Below are positions 12,210-23,775 of a stretch of 64,000 bases of DNA, one piece after another (the first letter of the stretch is position 1; every line of letters starts with the position of its first letter). This DNA comes from Ilyonectria destructans. Lineage: Eukaryota > Ascomycota > Sordariomycetes > Hypocreales > Nectriaceae. The stretch covers positions 310,001-374,000 of the forward strand of contig JAHEWK010000015.1 of assembly GCA_020740775.1 (NCBI GenBank). Direction: 5' to 3'. The notes under the pieces were generated by a model. The model made no database searches, was not told where the DNA came from, and saw only the letters and a list, made by a program, of their open reading frames with translations. Made by a program: the position numbers and the translations under genes.

Positions 12210-14928
12210 TTTACTTTCAAGGTGAGTTGTTTGTGCTGTAACGTTCTAACTTGACCAGCACTCTAGAGCCATGATCTCGTATCCCATTCGGCCATCACTT
12301 TATGTGAAAGAATTTCCACGCTAGTATTGAAACCAGTTCTTCTCTATTTGTTGTTTGTAAACTATCCGTACCTTATTCTCTCTTCTCCATAATCTCCCTT
12401 GACAGCGAGATGGTCTAAAAGCCGTTCCACATAAGCGCAGCACATATGCAGCCGAGAAGGTAGATCGCCAAAGCACCCCTACCAGACGCTTCTACCGCTC
12501 AGGTACTTCTACTATTAAATATACCCTAGTTCTTCGAGTAAATTCTAGGAAGATGCTGAGTGCTGTCTTTGATACTTGACGAGATCTCCTAGACACGAGT
12601 TCTAGTAACTTGGTCAAGTTGGAGCAATGGCATCTTACACTGAAACAGGCACCGAGTCATCTAGTACCCGTTTGAATGAGGCCTTGTTCGCCTTCTTTGA
12701 TACATTCCATGGGTCCAACATTTTGGAGTCGTGGTATTCTAAAGAACCCCCATCCTTGAATGCAGAAAGCAAATGCTGGAGTACCGTGGCGAGGCCATTA
12801 GACAAGGCCGCGGTGGCCGGTTGAACATTTCGACATTAGATGGTTCAATATAGGATAACCTTTGGGGTCGTTTGCAAGAAGAAGAATTCTTGATAAAAAG
12901 TATTCCTTACTACAACTGAACCAGTGGCATATTCCCATATACGTAGGAGGGGAGGTGGGACTTGGGAGTGACAGACCAAATAGCAGGGCGCGAGCAACGA
13001 GAAAATCGAGGCGAAATATGGGACTTCTGTCATCCTCGTTAATTACACATCAGATAGGGAGCCTCGCTGGGCTAGTGTGTGGCTGCTTCTCCTCGGTTCG
13101 GCAATGAAGCGTCCGAACAACGGCGCTAGACAAAGTGTGCCCAGGCAGGCGAACAGCTACAAATTGAAGCCACAAGTCCTTCGGTGGCGGCAAATTACAG
13201 GCATCCCCAATCATGAAGGTAAACTAATATTTCTGCCTTGGTCCAGTCATGGAAGGATGCCTAGACGTACACCGTGCTCAACTAGCAAACTAAGACGTGC
13301 AATTGCTAACTTCGTCACCTAGCTTTTTTACAGATTACATGACAGACAATACGAGAGACAACACGAGGGCCTTCGGGAGACAGTACAATTCGCAGATATT
13401 CAAGAGAGTCATTCAAAGCCCAGTATCTGCCTGGACAGTAGCGCTGAGGACGCCTCACTTCACTCGTCCAGCGACATCTGAGTGGGTCTCCGGAGGTCAG
13501 CCCCACAATCCCGGCCGGGCTGGATTCTTGCGCCGGGCGGGGATCCGGCTGCCTCCTCCGGGCGTACAGTCTCGTTTAGCTCTACAAATAGTTCCACGCC
13601 TCGTATAGGACACAACGGGACGGCACCTGGACGCCCCAGCCTGCTCTTATCTCAGTAGCGAAAGGTTTAAGTTCGCAGATCACCCGAGGCTCCACTGCTC
13701 AGCCTGAGACAACGCGTAGGAATGACGAAAGTTGAATCCATCATTCGTGCGCCCTTGGCATTCAGCCCTTTCCGGGAGCGCCTCTTCAGCGCAGGCTTCT
13801 CGTTTAGGACAGCTTTGTGGGGTTGTTCAGCCCGGTGGTTCCAGTCCAGACCGGGCCGTGGCTTGTGGCTCCCACGCGTGCCGATGCACCGAGCAGGCAT
13901 GGCGGGTGATGATTGATGCAACGTTGTTGTGGAACGGGAGACGATTGGATTCCTGGTGCTCTAGGGATGACTGGAGCACACTCCGGGTCGCGACATTTGC
14001 CACTCGAGGACAACATAATCAATTCATGGCGTTTTACGAGTGCCCCGCCATAGATATCGCTGCAACCACCACGAGGTCATCGTTATCTCTTCTCGGACAC
14101 GGCTGATGACCGCGTTTCCATATTGGGAATGCTCCCGGTACACACGTAATCCATAGCTCCGACAAAGACGGCAACTTCTCACCATTGCTCGAGCTATGAC
14201 GACATTGTTGGATCAACCTGACTGATCACTTTCCCTCCCCCCGCGTTTGCGTATCTCTCGGCGTTTCACTGCTGGGTTCCCTCATCAGCGTGCACCACCT
14301 CGTGACTCAGACTGGCGACCCTCCGTCTGTCTCGAGTCCGACGCTTGTTGCCTTGATTATATCCTTGGCCGAGCGTCCGAGGGTCTCTCGTGCAGCTCGA
14401 CCCACACGAACGTGATGCTCGACGCTGGGGTTGCGGTCTAGGGAGAGAAGGGAAAGACAGCTGCAAGGCACCATGCATGCCTTCTCTGATCGATTCTGCA
14501 CAGTTTGCTGGATCGCAAATCACCCATAGGCCTCCGTCCTGAGATCTCGCTGGGATCAGCAGGGCCTCCTTGATTCACTGGGCTAGGCCGGCGAGGCCGG
14601 TGCTGACCACGGCGGAGGCACAGTCAGATGGCCGCCTTGGTGGTGGTGAGGGTGTCGTCCATGTCTCACCACTGCCCGGACGGTGACCCCGCCGATGCGA
14701 CGCCCGTCAGTGGGCCGGCCACAAGGACAAAGATGTGCGGATATGCACAGTTGATGGTTCCCGAAGTGCTGCGTCTAGCTCGACAGTGCTACGGTAGTAG
14801 CTTTGGCTGCCAGGCCGGGGCTGGGAATGACCATCTTTTTGGGCGGCTGCCGCGTTCTAGAGCGGGGAGGATATGTGGGAGGGAAACCTGTTCCAGCGAG
14901 TGGCTTTTGAGTAGGTAACTACATTTGG

Positions 14929-14964
14929 TTTGTGTGGTTTGTGTGATTTGTGTGGTTCGTGTGG
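14929..14964. repeat. 9-bp tandem repeat, four copies
   Basis: Four consecutive units of TTTGTGTGG with single-base variants (TTTGTGTGA, TTCGTGTGG). Minisatellite-like, in non-coding DNA. Confidence 0.85.
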
Positions 14965-15458
14965 TTCCAGCGTGTGGCTCAATAAATGATGCAGCCAACC
15001 ACCCTCCACCATCCATCCGTCCAGCCCAGCCCAGCCCATCAGCTCCCCCGCCCGCGCAACGCTGCCCCCATTGCCCAGCTCAACCCAACAACCCATGACT
15101 TCCATTTCCAGCACCGGCGAGTCCCGATTATCAATCTAGTGAACCGCCGCCTTGGACGCGTGGCGTACGCGCGCGCAGCTCATAGGCTCTCGCGAGTATT
15201 GCTCAGCTCGCCAGCCCGCAGCGCTTTCACGTGCGGCCCCGCTCGGCGAGCCGATGACCACCATCTCGGGCCTCACAAGGTGCCGCCCCATGTCTGGAGT
15301 GCCCCAAAGTGCCCCAAGTGCCCCGGATATGACTGTAACGCAGCCCTGTTATCCTGTTATGGCATCTTGGGTGTCTTGCCTTGCAACTCTTGGGTGGGGA
15401 ATGCTGCCTGTGGCCTTGCGCAGCCAGCCTGGACGTCGTTTCCAGCGGCACGTCTACC

Positions 15459-15467
15459 TATATATTA
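15459..15467 (+). promoter_or_regulatory. TATA-like element upstream of 15773 gene
   Basis: The string TATATATTA occurs about 310 bp upstream of the ATG at 15773 and is followed by pyrimidine-rich DNA typical of fungal 5' leaders. The assignment is positional only. Confidence 0.35.
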
Positions 15468-15772
15468 CCCCCGCCTGCTCGCCCTCGCCCTCGCCCCGGG
15501 CACCCTCTAGTTAACCCTGTGTTGGCCTTTACCATCTGCGTCAAGGTCGCCTTCAGTGAATGACTCTGACTCCGTGAACTACTTTGGTGATCCTCAGGCT
15601 TGCAAGGTCCTTGTTTGCGCCGGCTCGGCCGGTGGTGCCTTTTATTTCCCTCGGACCGTCACTTCTGCCTCCTGCTTATTCTCTCACCTTTGAACCAACC
15701 AACTGTCACCAACCACATCCAACTCACACAATAACTCACTCCCATTCGACGTGAATAAATACCAAACTCAAC

Positions 15773-16516
15773 ATGCCTACCGAGTCCGAGATGCGGTCTC
15801 GTCGGGACTCGTGGCCCCCGACGCAGATGCGCCTCAAGCCAACCATCTCCACCAAGAAGTCCCCGCTGCCTTCGCTGGAGGATATCGACGACGATCCTCT
15901 CACCTACTTCCTTACACCGGCACCGGACATCGATGACGATGACATGGACATCGCCATGATGGACTTCGATGCTGGTATTGAAGACGACAACCAACCCCGC
16001 GAGATGATCCGCAGCGTCAGCCCGTCCACTCTCGACGGCCTCCGCAAGCCGGGTCTCCGCCCCGTGTCTCCCGACACCAGCTCCGACATCACCGCCGACG
16101 ACGACGACGACGATGAGGACTACATCCGCTTCTCGCCCAGCCGAGACAGCCTCCTCTCGCTATACGATCTCTTCGGCGACGGCACTCGCCCCAAGAGTCC
16201 CGCCTTCGGCCAGTCCGCCAACAACACCCACCTCTCGCCGTCGTCCCCGCAGCCCCGGGGTAGGACCCGGGGTCACGGCCCGGCGCGCACCGTGTCGTCG
16301 CGGCGCCGTCCGGGCCAGGTGTGGCGTGAGCCCAGCCCTGACGTGTGGTCTATTGAGGAGGAGACAGAGGAGGAGCTAATGAGCGACCTGGGCAGCAGCG
16401 TCGCGGCACGGAGCGATGTGGGCGATGCCGAGGAGGAGCGCAAAGCTGCACGCGCGAAGAAGTCTACGAAGCCGAAGAAGAGGGTCCGCTTTGTGCTGCC
16501 GGCCCAGACGGATTAA
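15773..16516 (+). CDS. Low-complexity acidic/basic protein, unknown function
   Basis: A single open frame of 247 residues starting at the ATG at 15773, which follows an A-rich leader. No catalytic domain is recognised. Features in order: a Ser/Arg-rich start, an acidic segment with DDD runs (about residues 37-75), Ser-Pro motifs (SPS, PVSP, SPSR), a polyaspartate run of six residues near 110-116, a Gly/Arg/Pro linker, an acidic helix-like stretch with EEETEEE (about 195-205) and a very basic Lys/Arg C-terminus (KKSTKPKKRVRF). The basic tail could act as a nuclear localisation signal and the SP sites as kinase targets, both inferences. It is transcribed toward the CMD gene of the downstream cluster and shows no obvious link to it. 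Confidence 0.8.
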   Translation: MPTESEMRSRRDSWPPTQMRLKPTISTKKSPLPSLEDIDDDPLTYFLTPAPDIDDDDMDIAMMDFDAGIEDDNQPREMIRSVSPSTLDGLRKPGLRPVSPDTSSDITADDDDDDEDYIRFSPSRDSLLSLYDLFGDGTRPKSPAFGQSANNTHLSPSSPQPRGRTRGHGPARTVSSRRRPGQVWREPSPDVWSIEEETEEELMSDLGSSVAARSDVGDAEEERKAARAKKSTKPKKRVRFVLPAQTD

Positions 16517-17048
16517 GGGTTCTAGGGTTGTGACGGAGGACATTTTGCATCGGACTGGAGTTTACGGATTTGCCTTACTTTTCCTATTGTCTTGCATTGC
16601 ATGGTGGAGTTTGGGGTGTGCCTCAGCATTCAGTTCCATCTTCGGTTCCCTGGTATGGATCATTAGTACATGGCTGGTCCATCGGAGGGCTATTGGGTTT
16701 CTTTGAGGGTATTTTCTTTTGTTTGGGTTAGCATGGCACATCCTGACTGTTAAGCATACGGGCGGTCAAATTGTCTACATTTCAGTTATATTTCCATAGG
16801 AGCAATCCGCCAGCATGCCTCCAAGATGAGGATTATTTAGTATTTCATCATTTCATCAATCTATTATTTTACCATCGAATACTTTGCTCATCTTATGTGA
16901 GTCCGTCACCGTCGTGGTGATCCTAAAAAATACATTATCGGCATATTTTGTTCAGGGTAACTAAGGCCCACGAGCGGGCTTCTAGTGTATTGAACAATTT
17001 TAGGTAATCCATCAACTTTACCCATGTCTAAGTAATACTCGGCCATAC
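16517..17048. other. Intergenic between convergent genes
   Basis: Lies between the 3' ends of the acidic-protein gene and the CMD-family gene. It becomes AT-rich after about 16700, as expected for two 3' UTRs. No further gene or repeat seen. Confidence 0.6.
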
Positions 17049-17529
17049 TTAAGCGAGTTTCGCAGAATTTCCTTTCTTTGTTCTCGCCTCCACCGCTGCA
17101 AATATGTCGCTAGCAGCGGCCAAAGCATCTCGGCCGGCTGGCACTCCACAATAAATCATGGCATGCCTACAAGCTTCACAGATCTGCTCCTGAGTCAAGC
17201 CATTCCGGAGTCCCGCCTCGATGTGAATTCGCAACTCCGGCCCACGGTTGAGAGCAATCATCATGGCGATATTCATCAACGATCTCTCTCTAAACTGGAG
17301 TTCTGGTCGGGCGTAGCTTGAGAAGCACACCTCGGCGATGTACTCAGAACCGATCTGAGCAGGAAGATCATTGCGCTACAGCAACCTCTTGGTTAGTAAT
17401 GGTTCGGTTAGATTAAGTGATTTTGAGAGGTCTTACTGATGTTTCCTGGATTCGTTCCAACATTTCCTCGCCCAAGAACTTCTGGGTCATCTGTGCCCCT
17501 AGGAGGAGCTTCTCTGAAGGTTGAGACAT
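17049..17529 (-). CDS. Carboxymuconolactone decarboxylase (CMD) family protein
   Basis: Two exons, 17529-17437 and 17375-17049, encode 139 residues. The 61-bp intron (17436-17376) has a GTAAGA donor, a CTAAC branch site and a TAG acceptor, and it joins the frames in phase 0. The length and the helix containing CEACRHAMIYCG followed by GVPAGRDAL match small CMD-domain proteins. C97, C100 and H102 could form an AhpD-like redox centre, while the related lactone decarboxylases use the same fold without the cysteine pair, so reaction type stays open. It is the leftmost gene of a cluster with a Zn2Cys6 factor, SDR, BVMO and quinone oxidoreductase. Its promoter carries the cluster's shared motifs. 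A role in ring or lactone turnover downstream of the BVMO is inferred from context. Confidence 0.87.
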
Positions 17530-17975
17530 GATGTTTGTTTAATGAAGTAAGTTTAAAGGTAGAGAAGAAAGAGGAGCTGTACTAAACATGGAAACCGAGT
17601 TTGTGACACTATTATAAAGCCAGAGAGATGTTCTATCCCTTTCTTCGGTATTTCAAGCAACCGAAGGCGCCGAATGTATGCCGATGGACCCTGCGTCTTC
17701 GGTATTAAACCGAGTGCCGAGTACCGACCAGGTATGGAACAGCTCAATAGTTGAGACTTGTCCGTGGAAATGCAATCGGTCATGTTGGCATGAATAAACT
17801 CCGGAGTCTGCATTTGTTCACGTGTCTTGAATTTCTGCAATTGACTGGTCCTAGACCGTTTACTCAATCTGCTACCACGCTGCTTATGGTTGCAGGGCTG
17901 TGCTTTGCTCATTTATTTTACTCTATTCTGTCCCCGCCAATGATGGTCCTGCTCTAACAGTACATTCCGCCACGA
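17530..17975. other. CMD promoter region and TF 3' flank
   Basis: Holds the promoter of the minus-strand CMD gene and, at its right end, the 3' flank of the transcription factor gene. It contains the regulatory motif cluster at 17643-17728. Short open frames here are not supported. Confidence 0.6.
17643..17728. promoter_or_regulatory. CGG-repeat motif cluster in the CMD promoter
   Basis: Located 114-199 bp upstream of the CMD ATG. It contains CTTCGGTAT at 17643-17651 and again at 17697-17705, and three tandem heptads CCGAGTG/CCGAGTA/CCGACC at 17710-17729. The core CCGAGTGCCGAG (17710-17721) is identical to sequences in the two other promoter regions of the cluster. Zn2Cys6 proteins usually bind paired CGG triplets, so the neighbouring C6 factor is the natural candidate ligand (inference). 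Confidence 0.6.
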
Positions 17976-19977
17976 CTATCTTGGGCAAGTATCGAACGAG
18001 TTGAGGCTCTGCTCAGATCCAAATACATTGAACGAGGTCGTGTCCATCCCCAAAATGTCAAACATAGTCAAGTTGGGAGCGACTCCAACGCAGTCAGTGC
18101 TGTCAGAGCCGAAAATGTCTAGAAAATCCAGGCCATCGACACGCTTGCAGAAGCTGGGCGGAAAGGGGAAGAGCTGATCCCAGCATTCTTCGAGCCTGCG
18201 CCTCGCAGTAGAATCCATCCGATCCACCCGGGACTCTTGTAAAAGGATCCCCTCAAAACTCTCAGAGTCGCTGCGTAGCCTCTGGACTTTCCTCAGCACG
18301 AGGTCAGCACCGCCATATCTCGTCCTCAAGCACTCCAAAACAGAGCAAATCACTTCCATCTGGCTTTCGCGCTCGTCGTAGTCCCCTAAAGGGCGTGAGC
18401 AAAGAATGAGCGGCACAGCAGCGGCCATGCAAAAGAAGCCGTGGAAGTTTAAGAGATAAGTCGACTGCTCTCGTGAGTGGATTTCTTCGTATAGCGAAGC
18501 CATGCACGAAGCTGCAGTAAGGGATAGGGTTGACGATTGCCACTGCTGATAAGGTCTCTGGCCTAAAATCTGCAGGAGAATAATGGCGCCGAAGTAATAA
18601 ATGAAGAGTTCGGATGTGGGGCGATGGAATGGTCGTCTGGCACCATCTACATGGTGCAACCGAAGCTCATCAGGGAGATCTCGTTGCCATTCGCTCAATG
18701 ACGTAATGAGCTTCGAGATCTCTTCCGACAAGATGTTGCGCTTCTGAATGTTGAGCTCGCCAATAGTGCCAATGATTTCGAGAATCCTGCGACCCTCGAG
18801 AGCGACTAAAGTTGGAAGGTTGTTGTCAGGGAAGTCTTGGATTGTAAGCGGGCTCACATCGCAGTCCTCGAGTTTGATAGCGAGTGGGCGACCCCAGCAA
18901 GCTATTAGAAAGTTATCGATATTCTGTCTACAGTTAGACAACAACCTCGAGATGTTTTGGGTGGGGGGATTACAATAAGGTGCCAGAATATCCGCCGAAA
19001 GCAGCTAGAATTCGGCTGATTAGTATATGTTGACTGCTTATGCAGACCCATCTGAATAGCCAGTCGTATCGCCATCCCTGACCAATGCCAAGGGCCATCA
19101 ATGGTAACACAATCAGTGGGGTAGGGGCTCCAGCATGACACGATGCATAATGTCTTTAGTAGCACCAGGTGGTCGAGCTCGTAGTTGAGGTGTATCAAGG
19201 TCTTCACCTTCTCGTACTGGGAATAGGCAAGATCTAAGCTAGTCTGATCATGGCGTATCAAACTTGCCGCGAGACAAATGGCCTGCTGCAGCAGGATCGA
19301 AGGGTTGGGACCAAACACGTCGGATCGGTCCACTACTGAGTAGAAGGGAAAGATGTGCTCGAAGAAGGCGTCTGTCAAAGCCTGCAGCATGGCTGGGCGA
19401 GGCAGGACTGCGGCTTGGGTGACATTGAGGATGGCTTCCCGGATGCTTGGAGATTGGGGGTTGAACGATGTCTCGGACAGCATCTGGTCTCCCGCAGGCC
19501 CGTACGACAGAACCGAGGCGGCGGCGATGAAGCTATCCGGCTGCCGAGATGTTGACGGGGCAGGGGTGAAGACGGCTGGTGTGACGCTGGAGTGAGTGGG
19601 GGACAGAATGCCCAGCACAACCTGATCAGCCGAGTTTCGTGGAGATGCCGTCGGCTGAGCGCTCCCTCTACGAGCCGTCGGCTTTCGTCTCTTTCGGACC
19701 CCATTGCGCCGGCTGCCTGAGTGAGTCTCTCCAAACGCATGATCCTAGACGGAGACTGGGGATAAGATGAGACTCACATGCATGTTTGATTCGAGCGACG
19801 GCAATTCTTGCATGTCTCGTCGGGGCTCTCTTGTAAGTCACACTTGACCTACGTCACCCGTCAGCCATAATTGTCCTTGTGCGATACACAGGGCGCCGGC
19901 TGAGCAAAACACACCTTTCGAGCATGGCACTGGATACAGACCACCAGGGCTCGGTCTCGTATGGGTCTCATGTCCAT
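17976..19977 (-). CDS. Zn2Cys6 transcription factor with fungal-specific domain
   Basis: Four exons, 19977-19915, 19848-19778, 19712-18974 and 18923-17976, give 606 residues. Introns are 66, 65 and 50 bp; the last has a good TCTAAC branch site. The N-terminus carries a complete binuclear cluster, C14-X2-C17-X6-C24-X9-C34-X2-C37-X6-C44, followed by a basic linker (RKRRKPTARR). The middle region from about residue 160 (FFEHIFPFYSVVDR) through RRIFWHL (about 286) matches the fungal-specific transcription factor domain. It is expected to be a nuclear DNA-binding regulator. It lies inside the cluster and is divergent from the SDR gene, sharing the intergenic region that contains the CGG direct repeat, so pathway-specific and autoregulatory control is likely. 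The intron-2 acceptor was chosen because it restores the frame and gives a normal intron length; a nearer AG would leave only 33 bp. Confidence 0.9.
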
Positions 19978-20596
19978 GATGCGCGAGTCAGACTGATGTG
20001 CCGAACGACATCAATTGGACAATCTTATCCTGTCGTATCAGCAAACAGTCGATTAGTGTCTGCCATGTTGGAAGAAAATCTGGGGAAATGGGGCTCTGGA
20101 AATAAGCGACGGCATGATTAATCAGGGAGGGGTACCGAGGCACGATGTGATTTGCAAGCACGTTGACGCACTGGAGATGTTACGCGGCTGGTCGGGCTGG
20201 AGGCGATATCCGTGACGCCGTGAGGCTAAACCAACAATTCCGTAACTTAGTGGGGAACACTTTTGGCTTGATTTGGAGAGTTTCTCGTATGTCTTCCAAT
20301 GGGGAGCGTCGATATCAATGGGGTTCGGCACTCGGCACTCGGCACAACCACGAATTCAGCACTCGGATTGAACTTGGTCATGTACCGCGGGGAGCTGTTC
20401 CAATAGCAAGAAAAGTTGAGAACCAGATATAGCGTTGTAGGATGGGCATCGTACAATGCGACCGATTCGATGAGCCGGGTGCCGACGTATTAAGAGGAAC
20501 ACATGGCGCGGATGAATCTGATTAAAGAAGGTCCTAGATACCCAGCTTCACGTGTATTATTATATTATCACTGATACCCATTATAACCCGCCAACC
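19978..20596. promoter_or_regulatory. Bidirectional promoter between TF and SDR
   Basis: The 619-bp region separates two divergently transcribed genes. It contains the triple heptad at 20324-20345, a further GCACTCGG at 20359-20366 and a related GGTGCCGACG near 20479. No gene is supported inside. Confidence 0.6.
20324..20345. promoter_or_regulatory. Triple heptad CTCGGCA direct repeat
   Basis: Three consecutive heptads (TTCGGCA, CTCGGCA, CTCGGCA) followed by C. They include CTCGGCACTCGG at 20331-20342, the exact reverse complement of the 12-mer in the CMD and BVMO/QOR promoter regions. CGG triplets are spaced by four bases in direct orientation. It lies 252 bp upstream of the SDR ATG and 347 bp upstream of the TF ATG. 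Confidence 0.6.
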
Positions 20597-21373
20597 ATGC
20601 CGGTAGCCATCGTCACCGGAGCCTCTCAAGGTATTGGCCGCGCAATTGCCCTGCGGCTGGCAGAGGATGGGTTCGACGTGGCTGTTAATGACCTGCCGTC
20701 CCAGCAGCAGAAACTCAACGAACTGGATCAAGAGATTCGTTCTCGAGGTAGAAAGGCCATTGTCATCACAGGTGACGTCAGTGACGAGACTGACGTGCAG
20801 CGTCTCGTAGACGACACCGTCTCCGCTCTGGGCGAACTCAACGTCATGGTTGCCAATGCCGGCATGATGATGATGAAGGGGCTATTGGATCTGAGCGTCT
20901 CGGAGTTCGACAAAATACAAGCCGTCAACGTGAAGGGAGTCTTTCTCTGCTATCAAAAGGCGGCCAAGCAGATGATCTATCAAGGAAAGGGAGGAAGAAT
21001 TGTGGGCGCTTGTTCCATTTCCGGCTACAGACCGCAGCCCACAGCTCTGGCCTATGGAGTGAGCAAATGGGCCGTCCGGGGCCTGACGCAAGCTTCCGCA
21101 ATCGAATTGGCACCTCATGATATAAATGTCAACGCCTATTGCCCGGGCATGGTGAAGACTCCAATGTGGGATCATATTGATGCGACTATCTCTGAGAATA
21201 TGGGCGTTCCGCTTGGCTATGCTTGGGACAAGGCCGTCAATGAGAGACCCGCTATGAAGAAACCGGCTACAGTGGAGGATATCGCAGGCTGTGTGAGCTT
21301 CCTAGTGGGAAAGGATTCAAAGTTGATCACCGGCCAGAGTGTCATTGTTGATGGAGGCATCCAGTTTTCCTGA
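20597..21373 (+). CDS. Short-chain dehydrogenase, diacetyl/acetoin reductase-like
   Basis: An intronless gene of 258 residues. The ATG at 20597 places the nucleotide-binding motif TGASQGIG at residues 7-14, as normal for classical SDRs. NAG lies at about 87-89 and the catalytic set is S140, Y153 (in YGVSK) and K157. The C-terminal half, with YCPGMVKTPMW, a PLGY segment and the GQSVIVDGG ending, closely resembles bacterial and fungal diacetyl reductases / 2,3-butanediol dehydrogenases (BudC type), which interconvert vicinal diketones, acyloins and diols with NAD(H). The true substrate here is unknown; an acyloin or hydroxyketone feeding or leaving the BVMO step fits the neighbourhood. It is divergent from the regulator gene and convergent with the BVMO gene. 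Confidence 0.88.
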   Translation: MPVAIVTGASQGIGRAIALRLAEDGFDVAVNDLPSQQQKLNELDQEIRSRGRKAIVITGDVSDETDVQRLVDDTVSALGELNVMVANAGMMMMKGLLDLSVSEFDKIQAVNVKGVFLCYQKAAKQMIYQGKGGRIVGACSISGYRPQPTALAYGVSKWAVRGLTQASAIELAPHDINVNAYCPGMVKTPMWDHIDATISENMGVPLGYAWDKAVNERPAMKKPATVEDIAGCVSFLVGKDSKLITGQSVIVDGGIQFS

Positions 21374-21798
21374 GGGTAGTTCAGGGCGAAATGAGACTAT
21401 TAATTTAGGCTGAAGAAGGTTTTGTCCTGGGTGAATGTTCATCTCTAGATAAGTGAAGTCTATACGGTAACTGAGAAAAGCAAGGCGGGCACGCACATTT
21501 CGATTCCTTCCACTATCTATCCCCAATGCTACCCACTCATGTGATCGTCCTTAACTCGACCAACCCTACCTCTCAACAACACCAAGCGCGCTGATTCGTT
21601 ATGAATGATGTTCTGTCGAATCATTTAGCTCAACCCGTACTTCACTTCTAAGACGAAATAAACAACCGAGGAGAATCTTCGCAGAACGGCATTTATTGGG
21701 GACACAACGGTTTATTCATCGAATTTAATAGAGTTACATTTAAGAGCAAGAGAGGGGAGTACAGAAAGAGCCATACAAACGGTGACAGAAAGATTCTG
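21374..21798. other. Intergenic between convergent SDR and BVMO genes
   Basis: A 425-bp region holding the two 3' flanks, with AT-rich stretches near 21590-21740. No gene or repeat is seen. Confidence 0.6.
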
Positions 21799-23775
21799 TC
21801 ACAGCTTGTCTGGTTCATCCAAGTACCATGTCGAATCCTCACCTTCCTCCTCCCTGGTCGAAAAGCCGTTCCCGAGATAAAGGAACCGGTTACCCTTCCG
21901 CATATAAGTGTATTCCCAATCCTCACCCCTGAAGTTTTCCATCATGTGGAAAAAGTGAATGCGGCTACCGGGGTGAAGAGCTGTGACCGGACCATCAATA
22001 GTCCCGTTTTTAAACCATGAGATGCAGTTTCCACTCCAGGCTGATCGCGGCATAAAATTTTGCGTGTGCTCAGATAGCTCATCAACAGCAGACTGGCTTG
22101 GCGAGATGGCCTTGATGCCCTCAGTCTGGCATTTCTTAATGATCTTAGTCATATACTTGGCAATGTGTTCTGCGATAGTGAAAACACTACCATGCCCGAT
22201 GGGCGCATTGGGTCCAAGGAACGCTGGACGAGATGTCAGTCAGAACAGGCACAAACTCAGATTGGGGCGGGATAAGTAAGCAAAACGTACTGAAGTAGTT
22301 TGGAAACCCTGGGACTGCACACGACATGTATGATTTCGGCACCTCCCTGGTCCACTTGTCTTGGAGGTTGCCCTTGCGGCCGAGAATCGGGAATCGCGGG
22401 CAAAATGAGACATTGAAGCCGGTTGCGCAGACGATAGCATCCACTTTAATAAGCTCCCCCGTTGAAGTCTCCAGGCCCTGCGGTACCACTCTGGTTATCG
22501 GGTCCGTTACAACCGTCACGTTGGGGGCTTTGAGAGCTTCCAGGTACCCCACGCCTGGTGTAAGTCGGCGGCATCCCAGAGGGAAATCAGGAATCATTGC
22601 ATCACAAAGGCGCTTGTCCCCTTGCAATGCATCAGTCATGTATTCCTTCACTCTCTCCTGCATGAATGCAGCGAAATCCGTGTCCTTTAGGGTCTATAGA
22701 CAAGTAAGCAAATGTAGTGACTGACACAGTGATGCAGGATTGGACTTACAAGGGGAAAGTTCCCGTTTACGACCTCTTCGATGGCCTTGATAAATTTCCT
22801 GTAGAAGACAGGGTCCGACTTGAAACGTTCAATCTGGGCCTTGGAGAACCCTTCGTCCTCATTTATCTCGACGTCCTCTAGGATACTTCCTCCGCTTTGG
22901 GCTAGTATCTGAAGTCTTGAGGGTACAATCCAAGTTGGTTCACGGACAAAATGCACCAAATGCTTGGCATCTAGAGCAAGATTAATATAACAATCTCGTC
23001 ATGCGCGGATGTCGCTTACTCTTCTGAATCTCTGGGAGAATTTGCACACCAGAGGAACCATTGCCAATAAGCGCGACTGTCTTGCCAGCATCGTCAAACT
23101 TTTCGGGCCAGTTTGCGCTGTGAACCAGGTCGCCCCGGAAGTCGTGCAGGCCAGGAATTTCAGGCCACTTCCAATTGCTAGCCAAATCAGCATCGAATGG
23201 CCCTCTATGCAATGACGTGGTACTTACTTCAAAATCCCACACGAATCAAGGAGGAAGTGGCAATAGTCGTTGAAAAGGGTGTCTGTCTGCAAGTTGCGGA
23301 TCTGCAGACGCCAGACGCCGTCGTTTTCGTCCCACTGCGCCCCTTCAACCTGATGCTGAGTCTTGATCAAGCCGTGCATGTTCTCTTCCTTACACACGCG
23401 ACAAAGGTAGTCTTGAATCTCGGTAGCTGGGGAGAAGAAACTAGACCACTCAGGGTTTGGCCGCCAGGAAAATTGATAGTTGTGAGATGGAACATCGCAT
23501 TTGCACCCTGGGTAGCGATTTTCGTACCATGTACCGCCGATAACAGGGTTCTTTTCATAGACGATGTGCTCATAGTCAGTAAGATGAAGTCGCAGTGTCC
23601 GGATCATGTTCATGCCGCTCATTCCGGCTCCGATGCCGATAATTCGAAGATGGCGCGTAGTTCCCAGAGGTTGCTCAATAACTTCATATTTTGGCACGTC
23701 ATTGCTTGACAGGAGTGGATTACCAGTGTGAGCGCTTGCCAGCTGGGCTGCCAACTGGTTCAACCTGGACGACAT
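21799..23775 (-). CDS. Type I Baeyer-Villiger monooxygenase (FAD, NADPH)
   Basis: Five exons, 23775-23228, 23177-23020, 22970-22750, 22693-22291 and 22223-21799, encode 584 residues. The four introns are 50, 49, 56 and 67 bp with GTAAGT, GTAAGC, GTAAGT and GTACGT donors. The first Rossmann motif GAGMSG (residues 49-54) binds FAD and the second GNGSSG (221-226) NADPH. The BVMO fingerprint FRGDLVHSANWP (196-207) matches FxGxxxHxxxWP exactly and separates this enzyme from N-hydroxylating flavin monooxygenases. Such enzymes insert oxygen next to a ketone to give an ester or lactone. The C-terminal part, ending with LYLGNGFSTRE and an acidic tail, resembles fungal BVMOs from secondary metabolism (from memory, not searched). 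It is divergent from the quinone oxidoreductase gene and central to the cluster. Confidence 0.92.

Larger units (their letters stand above)
10575..15772. other. 5.2-kb gene-poor interval
   Basis: No well-supported gene. Part of it (about 11.2-13.3 kb) is more AT-rich than its surroundings and may hold decayed sequence. A 72-codon minus-strand frame at 11991-12209 has plausible protein-like composition and is noted separately. The right end (about 15.4-15.77 kb) is the promoter and 5' UTR of the next gene, with a TATA-like string at 15459-15467. A 9-bp tandem repeat lies at 14929-14964. Confidence 0.5.

Noticed and set aside
17553..17912. A 119-codon minus-strand frame upstream of the CMD gene
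   Set aside because: It covers the CMD promoter motifs, has no family resemblance and lies between well-defined gene ends.
19745..19777. A 33-bp intron in the transcription factor gene using the first AG
   Set aside because: Too short for a fungal intron and leads into the wrong frame; the acceptor at 19713 gives 65 bp and continues the correct frame.
23205..23227. A 23-bp intron in the BVMO gene ending at the first AG
   Set aside because: Too short and loses the conserved N-N-W-K-W-P segment; the 50-bp intron restores it.
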